From: Turbatrix aceti
Taxonomy: Eukaryota; Nematoda; Chromadorea; Rhabditida; Panagrolaimidae
Length of the DNA stretch: 64,000 nucleotides
Assembly: GCA_963969345.1 (NCBI GenBank)
Contig: OZ017767.1
Coordinates: 9,675,547 to 9,739,546 of the forward strand
Direction: 5' to 3'
In this document: in pieces, positions 34,262-46,966 of the stretch
Numbering within the stretch: the stretch's first letter is position 1
Layout: every line of letters starts with the position of its first letter
Notes under the pieces: generated by a model
The model's input: the letters and a program-made list of their open reading frames with translations, nothing else
Database searches by the model: none
What the model was told of the DNA's origin: nothing
Made by a program: the position numbers and the translations under genes

Positions 34262-35781
34262 CCTGCTAGAGTTTCTGTAAACCAGGTTCAGGTGAAAAGT
34301 TTATTGTGATAAGTTCAGACACCTGAAAATGATGATGTGAAGAAAGCAAGAAATTTTTTTACACAACAGTGTTATGAAATAATCCCAGTGCTCTCGGGTT
34401 GCCCGAACCTAAAGTGAGTGGATCTAGCTACAATTTTCCGGGGTTTATATACTCATTTTCCTTTGCTACGTACGCTACATTCTTCTTCAACCCCGTCTTT
34501 CTTCAACCCCGGCGCGAGACGTCTGACTTGTCAGTTATTGCGAAATGACACAAAGTTGATCTGTGTTTTGGAATTTCCTCACCCTAATGTTACTAACATG
34601 ACTTACGAAACTCAAATTAAACAACTGTTGATCCAAATCAACCGTTACAAGTCAACCATTAGGTATTTCGAAATTAGATGACTTACTTTGACTTACTAAT
34701 GTAAATTGTTAGTAATTCAACGTTGATTTGAATCAACAATTGCTAATTAAAATTTCGTAAATCTTGTCCATAATATGTAACGTTGCGCAATTTGAAATTA
34801 TAATTCCCAACTTCACTTTATATAGTCATCCAGATACTGAAAGTTTTTTACTGTCAATATTCAAACTAATGAATTCGTATCAAAGAACTGATGATTGTCA
34901 CACTTTGACATTCTAAGATTTGCTAAAACAAAAATTCATATGCCAAAAATGGCATTTTTCCAATTTTTATCACGCATTTTTACGCCATTGATACGCAAAA
35001 ATAGTCTCACTGCAAAAACCACAGAAAATCAAACCTGAAAAACATGAATTTTGTATAAAAAGAAACATTGAATTTGACATTTTTTGAGGTAACAATCTTC
35101 ATTTTTTTGTTTTACAGAATCACCATTAAAAACCAGGGCCATGCATACGAGTAAATACGTGCCAAATGCTGCAAAAATGCAAATTACAATTCCGCATATT
35201 TGTTTCCCTTAAAAGGGCTGCTTTTTGCCAAAATATTACACTGATTGCTTGTTGCGTCCAAATGGGAATTTTCAAGAATTTCCCCAAGAAATGATCTTTG
35301 TAATGCTTGGTAGATTACTGGAGACCAGACATTGACAACACTTACGAAATTCTGAATTGTTGACTTGTAACGGTTGATTTGGATCAACAGTTGTTTAATT
35401 TGAGTTTCGTAAGTCATTTTAGTAAAATTAGGGTGAGGAAGTTTTAAAACACAGATCAACTCTGTGTCATTTCGCAATTACTGACAAGTCAAATGTCTCA
35501 CGCAGGCGTTGAAGAAAGACGCTATGTAGCGTACGCAGCCAAAGAAAATGAGTATATAAACCCAGGAAAATATTCAAAAGATCAGTTCTCAAGACTGATT
35601 GAAAGTCAGAGTCGAGTCGTGTTTTGGTTCGGACAACCCGAGAGCACTGGCGTCATTTTGTAACACTGTTGCGTAAAAATATCCCTTGCTTTTTTTACAT
35701 CATCATTTTCAGGTGTCTGTGTCTTTCACAAGCATTAGTGAAACATTTCTCTTAAACCTTGTTTACACAAACTCTAGCAGG
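34262..35781. promoter_or_regulatory. divergent promoter region between the TPH copies
   Basis: The two TPH genes point outward from here. About 34262-34680 and 35330-35781 are inverted, diverged copies; for example, ACTCAAATTAAACAACTGTT at about 34611 recurs inverted near 35390. The centre, about 34680-35330, is unique and AT-rich. Any serotonergic enhancers would lie here. Both copies keep GGTTTATATACTCATTTTC-like sequence, a possible TATA region, near 34441 and 35550. Confidence 0.6.
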
Positions 35782-37553
35782 ATGGCAAAAGACAACAATG
35801 ATATGAAATTCTGCGTTGAATCGCCACCCAACACTTGGGTAAGTGTCTGTCGAACGAATTATTTGGTACCCCAAACCGAACCAAATCTGGCTTATGTTTG
35901 ACTTTCGGTTGCACTCACTTATATATTTGTTTTGCAGCAGAGATGATTGTGAGAAAAAACAACTGGCAATAATTGTACGAGCCGCAAAACAGCCTTCCGG
36001 CGTCCAGAATATTTTTGCAACATTACCGGTTGGTTTTGAAAACAATTTATTGTAACCATTTTTTATTTTCAGAAAAGTGTCATGCTCAAACACATTGAAA
36101 CACGGAATCCTGAACCGAAATCCCCCGATGAAATTGAAATTCTCATTGAACTCGAAAGCAGTGAGATAAACGACAGCGAGATAATATCCAAAATCTCAGG
36201 CGCTGGATTTCAAGTCACCAAACTCTGCAACACGAATCTCGGAATCACCGATCCGCGGTTGACCAATGGCCAGAGTAAGACAATTTGGTTCCCCAAACGA
36301 ATTTCGGACCTCGACATTTGCTCCTCTAAAGTCATTATGTACGGTGACGGACTTGATGCGGATCACCCGGTTAGAATTTTTTTTAATTCACAGCAAAATA
36401 AAAAAAAAATGCTTTTCAGGGTTTCAAAGACGCAGAATACCGTAAAAGAAGAATGATGTTCGCAGAAATTGCTATGAATTACAAGCAGTTAGTTTTTTGT
36501 TTTTGAATATTTTTATATGACATACTGAATTCAGAGGGACACCAATTCCCCGAATCGACTACACCGAGCGCGAATTAGAGACCTGGAAGATTGTCTATCA
36601 AAAGCTGCGTGAACTGCATCTTCGCCACGCTTGCCCCGAGTTTCTCGAAAACTTTAAGCTCCTTCAGGAGCACTGCGGATACTCAGAGAACAATATCCCG
36701 CAACTTGAGGATATTTGCAATTTTCTGAAATGTTTGTTCTAACTTTTTTGGTAATTTTTTGGATTTACGAGTTTTTTAGATAAAACAGGATTTCGTCTGC
36801 GCCCTGTCGCCGGATATCTCTCAGCTCGCGACTTTCTTGCCGGGCTTGCATTCCGCGTTTTCAACTGCACGCAGTACATTCGGCATCACGCGGATCCGTA
36901 TTACACTCCTGAGCCGTGAGTAAAAAAATTGTGTAATTTTTTGAATAAGGTCGTTTCAGGGATACGGTCCACGAACTCATGGGTCACATGCCGCTCTTTG
37001 CGGACCCTGATTTTGCGGATTTCAGTCACGAAATCGGTCTCGCATCCCTCGGAGCTTCGGATGACGATCTAAAAAAGATTGCAACGCTGTACTTTTTTAC
37101 CATCGAATTTGGTCTCTGTCTCAACACCCAAAACAGCGAGAACGGCAGTCCTTCGGATGATTTGCCCTACAAAATCTACGGCGCCGGACTGCTTTCATGT
37201 GCCAGCGAAATTGAGCACTCGATGAGCCAGAAGGCAGTGATTTACCGTTTTGATCCTGAAGTCGTGGTCTCAAAGGAGTGCCTCATTACCACGTTCCAGG
37301 ACCAGTACTTTTGGACCAAATCCTTTGAAGACGCGCGGCAAAAGCTGAGGTATCGAATTTAAAGTTTGGTTCAAGAATAAAAATTTTTTACAGAACCTTC
37401 ACAAACAGCATAAATCGTCCGTCCGTCATCCGCTACAATCCGTGCACCGAATCCGTGGAGGTGCTCGACAACATGCGTTCTCTCATGCTGGCCGTCAATT
37501 CCCTGCGATCTGAAGCCAACGTTGTCAAAAAAGCTCTTTCTCAGATGCTTTAA
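35782..37553 (+). CDS. tph-1: tryptophan hydroxylase, right copy
   Basis: Exons 35782-35838, 35938-36028, 36073-36369, 36420-36487, 36535-36731, 36780-36915, 36960-37349 and 37394-37553 mirror the left copy exactly in length. Catalytic motifs are intact: [10 protein letters not shown] with both iron His, and the third ligand Glu in FTIEFGLC. It differs from the left copy in exon 3 (NGQSKTIWF here, NGLSEAIWF there) and exon 1 (ESPPNTW versus ESPINTW). As in the left copy, exon 1 ends in phase 0 while exon 2 needs two preceding bases, so the true N-terminus is unresolved. Here the first intron has an in-frame stop if retained. Translation from Met 36082 would give 412 residues with a shortened regulatory domain. 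Confidence 0.9.
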
Positions 37554-38039
37554 ATTCTGACGAAAATGGCACCTGCCAATTTATGCAAGTTTACCTAAAA
37601 ATATAGTATCTCCGTCATATATCCATGGAGATCTCTCTGTCAACCAACTATTATTTTCCTCCGTATTTCTAAATTTATTTATGCTTTGTGTAATTTGGTA
37701 AATAATTTAGATAAATAAATATTATGCACAACAGATGTAAAAATGCTTGAAATCGCTAAAATCTAAAACGAGAAAAAAAGCAACAAATAAAGTTACGTAA
37801 CTTGACATGCGCACGCGCCCGCCGAATGCTCGCACGTTGCGGATCCTGCTTTCGTGTTCACTTTTTTTTTGTTTGTTTTGCTTTTTTATTTCTTTCCTTC
37901 ATGCGTTATCAATTTGCAATTTTTTTATTTTAACCCAGTTTTTTTCCAGTAATTATTGCTTTATTACGCTCATTTGTTCTATTACTTTACCACTGGCATT
38001 GTTTTCACCCGTGTATATAAAATTTGTCTTCCAGCGCCA

Positions 38040-39958
<1,919 letters not shown>

Positions 39959-41107
39959 TAAATACTTTTTTCTTTGTTTTGGATTTTCAGGATTTCGGAG
40001 GGCATGATCATTTTTACACGAGTATTATACTTTTGTGGGATTCTAGTGAATTTACGATTTTGAAAAAAAAAATGTTTATTGTGTCGGAAAATAAATTTAT
40101 AAATATACACGTTTTTTTGTTTTGTCGACGGTTCCAAAAAAATTGAAAAACCAAATCGAAATTGAAATTTTTTATTTTTCGGGGGTGTGAATCGTATTCG
40201 AACAAGATTTAACAATTATGTAAAAAAAATGCAAACAATAAAAATCTGTCAAATTTGCCTGGTAAAAAATATAGATGTCAGTTTTCACAACTTTTGAATT
40301 TTTTTTAGAATAATAAAGATGCCACATTGAGTCAAAAAAAGCAGCAGTCAGAATACGGCGGCTATGTTGTCAAATCGTAAAAACTGGGTTCAGAGATAAA
40401 AAAAATTGTTGTATAATAGATAAAAAAATCAAATGAAAAAACCTTTTTTTTCTAAATAAATAAATACATTTACTTCTGTTTTTGGCGTATTGGTCAGCTA
40501 AAATCAGTGTTGTCTCGTTTTTTCCGTAGTTTGAACTCATTGTTAAAACCCGGGTACCCGGAACCGGAACCGAAAATTATTTTATATTTATTATGTATAT
40601 TTGACCACTTGACCAATGAGCAATGAATGTGTGCCTTGACCAGTGCGCCATCCGTCCATCCATTTCACTTGCATACTGGCCTTGTCGGTCATTCATTTAT
40701 TCATTCAGCTTTCCTAATCCCAATATCGATCTTACTTTTATTTACAAGTCCACAACCATTGCCGACTTTCGCACTCGGTTGTATAGTATGTTGAACTGGT
40801 TTGGAGGTCAGTTTGTCCGGACGTTTGCGCACCAAAAGTACTTGCGCAGCGCTGCGCACGGCACATCGGCTCGGTTACTTGGCTGCTTGACTGTGTTGTA
40901 CAGTGACCTGACCTGGAAAATGTTTGCGGGAAGGCGGAGTTCATTTTTGATCACTTACTGAACGGCACAAATATTACATTCTGTCGTTCAGTCGAGTTGA
41001 GATCTCGTGCCGGATTGTTGTCGGGCCTTTTTTACGCTGTAATTTTTTTCACTTTTTCTTTACCTAAATTTTCAGATTTGTACCTTCAAAACCCTTTCCA
41101 AACAAAA
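39959..41107. other. intergenic; no PH-domain exon seen
   Basis: I looked here for exons encoding a PDK1 PH domain and found none. The sequence is AT-rich, with an ACCGGAACCGGAACCG microrepeat near 40560. A TTTTCAG acceptor at about 41075 precedes the next gene's leader by about 30 bp. The open frames at 40623-40961 and 39955-40146 are not convincing. Confidence 0.5.
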
Positions 41108-42459
41108 ATGTTCACCGACTTGCTTTTCAATCAACTTTTCAACACCCGTTTCTTTTCCGTAACTCCAATCTGGAATCGCAACAATGGCAATGATATTCTC
41201 GTATCATGCTACGATCGTGTCATGTATCAATGCATGAACGTTCGTCTGATACACACGGCGGACTGCAAGGCCATCAACCGGGCCGCGGCAAAAAAGAATG
41301 CGTTTGTTCACAAGCACGTTGCGGATTTCATAGATTTTATTGTCGATGAAGCCAACAGACTTGTCATGCATGTCAGCGAGGGATTTGATCGGCCCGGCAT
41401 GTCATCGCTCGGCGAGTTCTGTAAAGCACGGAACCTTGCTTCGAACTGTTTTGGTCAGCAGTTGAATGAATTCTTCCAGCAACTCATCAACGCAATGATC
41501 GAAATCGATGCTCTTGGTCTGGTCGTTTCGTCTTTGGAGCCAGAAAGCATTTTTGTTGAGTTTGAAAACAGTGAAATCAAAAATTGGGTAAGTATCAGCA
41601 CATTTAAAAAAATTTTTAGTTAAATTTTTTTTGTAAAATAACGATTGAAAAAAAGTTCGTTCTCATCAGACAAAAAAAAAGGTGTCAACAAATTTTTAAA
41701 GATATTTATTATTATAATTTCAACATTTTTTAAATTTTTTGTATAATATTTTTTTTGCACCTTTTTCAATTTTTATTTTTCCAGAAAATCCTTCGCCCGT
41801 ACCTCGCAACTTCCCGCTCTTCAACGAAACTTTCAAGTTTTCTCGATTGCCCTCCCGTATTTGCGGACGTCGCTGCGTTGATGCACGAATGCTATATCGG
41901 AGAACCCCTCAAATGGCCGAAACACAACGTCGAGGAATTTCTCATGACAAAAGTCGGCATTGTCCGTGACTTTCCGACTGAGCTGTTTCACACTTTGCTT
42001 TTTGGAGGACATCGCTCGGTGGCCAGTTTTTTAACAGAACCGGAGAGAGCCTTTGATAAGAATGAATTCAACTTCAGTATGGGCAACTCTGATGCTCAGC
42101 AGGAAATTGAATTCAATGCTTTTATGGATAAGTTGGATTCTCTGCCCGCTGAAGTTCGGGTTTTGTCTCCGGGCTGGGGCAAGGACGATGCAGTGGACTG
42201 TGCATCCACTTTCGAATCTGCTGACATTCCTTCTTCAAGCTCGACTTCATCATACGATGACATCGAATTCATCGAACGTCAAGAAGCTGACGATTCAAAT
42301 GCGGACTCTTTTGATGAAATTTCCGAAACTGCAGATCAACTCAGGAGGCTTGAATCGGAGGAAGAAAAGAACTATGACGACGACGAGACGAAAACTGCAA
42401 TTGAGTACGACAGCGACGCAGATGGTACTCATACAGCCTTTGATTATGACAATGTTTAA
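41108..42459 (+). CDS. predicted pseudokinase with acidic tail
   Basis: Exons 41108-41587 and 41785-42459 join in phase to 384 residues. The first exon follows a protein-kinase topology. An N-lobe-like stretch precedes a helix-C-like segment (CKAINRAAAKKNAFVHKHV), a hinge-like LVMHVSEGF, a helix-E-like LNEFFQQLINAMIEI, then LVVSSLEPESIFVEF where HRDxKPEN would be. The beta-3 Lys, HRD Asp and DFG are all missing, so no catalysis is expected. The last 110 residues are Ser/Asp/Glu-rich. Its position 1.1 kb after the PDK1-like gene on the same strand suggests origin by duplication, or a functional pairing. That is inference. The kinase-fold call rests on pattern only, with no strong family match. 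Confidence 0.6.
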
Positions 42460-43042
42460 GCCTGCAATTTTTGACTTGTGATTACTGATTGAATAAAAAT
42501 ACAGTATAATTTGTATTTTGGATTTCGAGCATCAAACAAACATTTTGATATTGAACGACGTCAAAAAATACATTTTTGACCCGGTTCACAAATCAAATAT
42601 CCATGTAAGTATAATGATTTTTTATTTGATAAAAAAATCATGTAATTAAAGTTATGTACGCACTAAAGTAAATATCAAAAAATGGTATATTATGCACCAA
42701 GTCATATTTTGTCAAATAAGTTATGTATACAATTGTCCAGTTTTTTTACCCCACTGATTTATCTTGACGCATTCAGGATGAAACTTTGTTCGGTAACATA
42801 CTGTTATTTATTCGCTCATTGATATGCGTTTGACGAACAAAAAATAAAAATCACACATTCAAAGAGTAGTTACGCGCGTATCAGTATGCAAAGCCTGTCA
42901 TTTCAATGATATTACATAATAACGACGTAGAACTGGTGATACAAATTGTACAATACTGTATATACTTTGCATTCATAAAGTTGTTAAAAAACCGAACTAG
43001 CAGCACAAAACTTGTTGCTTACAGTTTTTGTGCACTCCAAAC
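42460..43042. other. intergenic, no gene seen
   Basis: AT-rich DNA containing the pseudokinase 3' flank and the SLC4 promoter. AATAAAAA at about 42492 may be the polyadenylation signal of the upstream gene. Confidence 0.45.
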
Positions 43043-46000
43043 ATGTCAGAAGGTGAAAATTCTTCAGACTATGAATTTGACGTCGAAGTTGGCGTTCTGC
43101 ACACCAAGGAGACTGGTCGTAAGTTTTTTAAGATAAAAAATGACGAGAAATACGTATTTTTATGGTTTAAATTTTGTAAAAATTAAATTAAATTGGTTCA
43201 AACAACAAAAATTTTAGTTTTATAAAAATCTTTTTTAGCTTTACAAGATGAAAACATTTACCTCGTCGACGTCAGACAAACGGCTATACAACCCAAAAAT
43301 TTTACAACCGAGATTCGGGGTCTAATGGACGTCCAACATCTTTTGAAGAATGCTGTCGTACTTTTGGACGTTGAACAATACGAGCTGGATTCGGTACTAC
43401 AATTGTTAGTATTTTTTTTATTCCAATAGCAAATTTTTTTCTTTAATAAAAAAATTTTACAGATTAGTTTCCGCAATACCCAAGCAAAAGGACTATCAAA
43501 TACTCTACCATGATATTCAACATGAAATATTTTCTTACTCGATCATTCAAGCTGAACAACAGGGTTTGCTCACAATTTTTTTTTGTCATGCGTGTTTATA
43601 AAAAAAATTTAGTCAGTCACATTCGTCGAAAACTTCAGTGTGTATCGGTTCGATCGGATAATGTTGTTGTGGATCAATCTTGGATCTCTATTTAGTGCGT
43701 TTTTGATGATTTTTATCTTTAGAACACAATGTTCTAATTTTGGTAAATTTTTAGTTGTGAGGTTGAAAGCGCACTGCATCGTCACGTTTGCTTTGCTCGT
43801 TTCAAGATGCCGACAAATTTTGGGGATGATCTCGGCGACGTGCAATACGTCATTTTGGTCCTTGCTCCCATTAATGAGGTTTGTTGAATGAAAAAAAAAC
43901 ACGATTACGGTAAAAAAATATTTTTGACCACCCACGTCGAAAATTCAAAAAATTGACTTTGACCACCCACGTTGCTCATTTTGACCTTCTTTACTGTTTT
44001 GGCCACCCACATCGATTGTTTGGTTGTCGGCACAGTAAAAAACTCGATCAATCGGTTGACCACCCACATCGACAATTTACTCCCTTTTTACCCCAAAATT
44101 TCCAGAAACCAACAAAATCAGCATTTGAAACAGCTCGAACCTTTGCAACTGTTTTTTGCGACCACAAACTCCGTCAAGAACTCGCTGATGTCCGTGATCC
44201 ATCGCAATTCATCCACGCGATCAACCGGACCGCGGATCGTATGACATTTGAGCTACCGATTGACGTTGAAAAGCGCATCGAGCAGGTGGTCACTACCAAG
44301 AAGGATAATTTCCCGTGGTACCCAGGGCGAGGAATTGTCAATGATTTCAAGCGTCGAATCGCTCACTACAAATCAGACTACACTGATGGTGTTTCTGATA
44401 CAAAATCGGTTCGAAAGACAATTAGCACTGCGTTTTTTTTGTACTTCTCGATGCTGCCTACTGTCATTGCTCTTGGAACGTTGAATGACACTACTACCAG
44501 GGGATTGATCGGTAAGGAACTTCAGTAAAATTTGAAAAAATTCTAAAATACAAAAAAAAATTTTGAAATAAAAAAATTTTTTGCTACCACGTGGACCAAT
44601 TTTTTGTAAAAAAAAATTTTCTTATCATAAAAAAAATTGAACCATCGAGTTCACTTTTTTGTAGATATTTTTTTTATTTGAAAAAAATCGCTACCACCTG
44701 CACTCATTTTTTGAAAAAAAAATGGAAAAAAAATTAGCAATTTTTTCTGTTGCTTTGTTTAAAAAATGCCTATTTTTTTAGTTTCTATCAGAACTAATTT
44801 TTTTTAATGATCACTATTTTGTGTTTACTAAATTAAATTTTTTTCCTATTTTTTAGACGTCCGCAGACAATTAGTGTCCCAATGCATCGGCGGCCTCTTT
44901 TTTGGCATCACAGGTGGCCAGCTATTTCTCATCATGATGAGCACCGCACCCATCAGCATTTACATATCTGTTGTCGCCCGTGTAGCCCATGACGGTGGAT
45001 ACGATTTCTTCGGTCTCTACACGACAATTGGGTTATGGTGTTCCATTTTCCTGGCTTTGCTCGCGGTTTTTGAAGCTGCAAAAGTCATGGAATATTCCAA
45101 GCGTTCACTTGTCGAACTCTTTGGCATGTTCGCCGCTACGATTGCTCTGACCTACAAAGCCGTGATTGCCTGCATAGATGCCCTGACATCCTACCATCCC
45201 CATTGCAGCCCGCAAGCCGCACTGCACAATCCAGTAAATTGCTCCCAGTCTTCTGGCTTGCTGTTCATAATTCTTGTTTTGGGAACATTTTGGATCAGCG
45301 CGACCCTGGATCGATTTCGGTCGACACCATACCTGACGAAACTGAAGCGGGAGTTGTTGTCCGACTACGCACTGCCGCTCGGAGTTGTCATCATGACCCT
45401 CATCGGAGCCTACTGCTTCCCAAATGTCCCAAAACAGACTTTTACTTATCACGCTGATGCCCAGCTTTTCACAATCGTCGATTTTTGGAACCAATCTTGG
45501 CAAGCTCATGCCATTTGCTTTGGTCTCGGTATTCCATTGGCGGTTTTGTTTTTCATGGATCAACTCATTGTGACAAATACGGTCGATAATACTCGGAATA
45601 AGTAAGACATATTTTTTTAATTCATAAATATTTGCATATATTCCCGACAAAATTTTTTAGACTACATAAATTTTTTTAGCGTATTTTTCAAATCAAGACG
45701 CGGGAGCTGAAAATTTTTTAAGAGCTCCGAAAATTTAGAACAGATACTTTTATCCCCAAAAATGCTTACGCAAAAATAAATCTTCAAAAAACTAAAAAAC
45801 AAAAAAAACTTGGCATTTTTTATGTTAAAAATTTTTTTCACTTTTTAAAATTTGTAACCATTTTTTTTAAACAACGCTTTTTTTATGTGCAAAAAAAGAT
45901 TACCAATTTGCCATAAAACAAAAATGGCATTTTATAACGACCTTTTCAAATATTGCGTACGTTTTCGCCAATTTGCGCTTTTTGGCAATTTGTGCCCCCT

Positions 46001-46966
46001 AAACCCCTCTTCTGAAAATTGTTGGATGCATGGATTTTTGCTACGTAATGGCGTTGGTTGCTTTGACAACGCCAAACGCAGTTGCAATTAGCGCGAAACG
46101 AATGCCAAAACCGACAAAAATATTCAAACGTAAAATTTTTAATTAAAAAAATTGGAAATGTAATTCTTTTACATAATTTACAAAACAATGTAAAAATAGC
46201 ATTGTTTTAACAATCAAAAATTTCTTATCACAATTTGCAAAATGCTTTTTTTTTCAGTCTCCAAAAAGGATCGGCCAAACACTGGGATTTGCTCGTCGTC
46301 GCTGTGCTCAATGCTTTCCTGTCCCTCCTCGGGCTGCCCTGGGTGCACGGATCTCTTCCCCAGGCGTTTTTGCATCTCAAGGCCCTAGCTGACGTTGAAG
46401 ACCGTCTGGTTGATGGCACGATCCAGCAAGTGTTAGTTTCAATTTTTTAAATTTTTGAATAAATTAAAAAAAAATTTTAGAATAATCAAAAACCGTGAAT
46501 CCCGAGTGGCCACCCTCCTCGCTCACCTGGCCATGATCCCGACATGCATCTTCCTGCTTCCGGTGCTCCAACTCATCCCCACCGGTGTTTTCTATGGACT
46601 TTTCCTATTTCTAGCGGCTTCTTTTCTCATGGGAAACGAGTTTTTCGAGCGCGTTTTGCTGACTTTTACCGAACAGGTATCAACATTATTTTTTTTTTGA
46701 AAAATTTTATGGATGAAAACAATTATTTTTAGCGTTCTTATCCACCGCTCCATTACATCCGCCGAGTTCCGCAACGCGTTATCCACGGATTCACGGCCAT
46801 CCAGGTCGTCCAACTCGTCGTGCTCTGCGTCGTCGGCTTTGCGCCCTGGCCGGTCGTCGAAATGGCTTTTCCGATTGTCACGTTTTTGTTTATCCCCTTT
46901 AGATCACTTGTTTTGCCAAAGTTCTTTGATCCGAAGCATCTTGAAGCCTTGGATCCTGCTCATTGA
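43043..46966 (+). CDS. SLC4-family anion/bicarbonate transporter
   Basis: Ten exons (43043-43118, 43239-43404, 43463-43563, 43613-43694, 43755-43878, 44106-44511, 44857-45601, 46258-46431, 46481-46676, 46733-46966) are all in phase and give 767 residues. The N-terminal cytoplasmic domain has the band-3-like AVVLLDVEQYELDSVLQLLV and YVILVLAPINE segments. The membrane domain has GRGIVNDFKRRIAHYKSDYTDG, CIGGLFFGITGGQLFLIMM, DALTSYHP-containing loops, GLPWVHGSLPQAF and LPVLQLIPTGVFYGLFLF, and it ends LPKFFDPKHLEALD. These are hallmark SLC4 blocks. The membrane part is somewhat closer to the SLC4A11/abts type than to AE1, though I cannot settle the clade. It carries bicarbonate, chloride, borate or protons across the plasma membrane. 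No truncation is seen. Confidence 0.88.
43923..44078 (+). repeat. intronic GACCACCCACRT repeats
   Basis: Four copies of the 12-mer GACCACCCACGT or close variants occur in SLC4 intron 5, near 43927, 43960, 44001 and 44059. Spacing is irregular (33-58 bp), and each is followed by a CGA or TGC and a T-rich run. They contrast with the AT-rich intron background. They may be a decayed tandem repeat or clustered protein-binding sites. Confidence 0.6.

Noticed and set aside
32489..37553. Phenylalanine or tyrosine hydroxylase
   Set aside because: [22 protein letters not shown] and the C-terminal segment fit tryptophan hydroxylase better.
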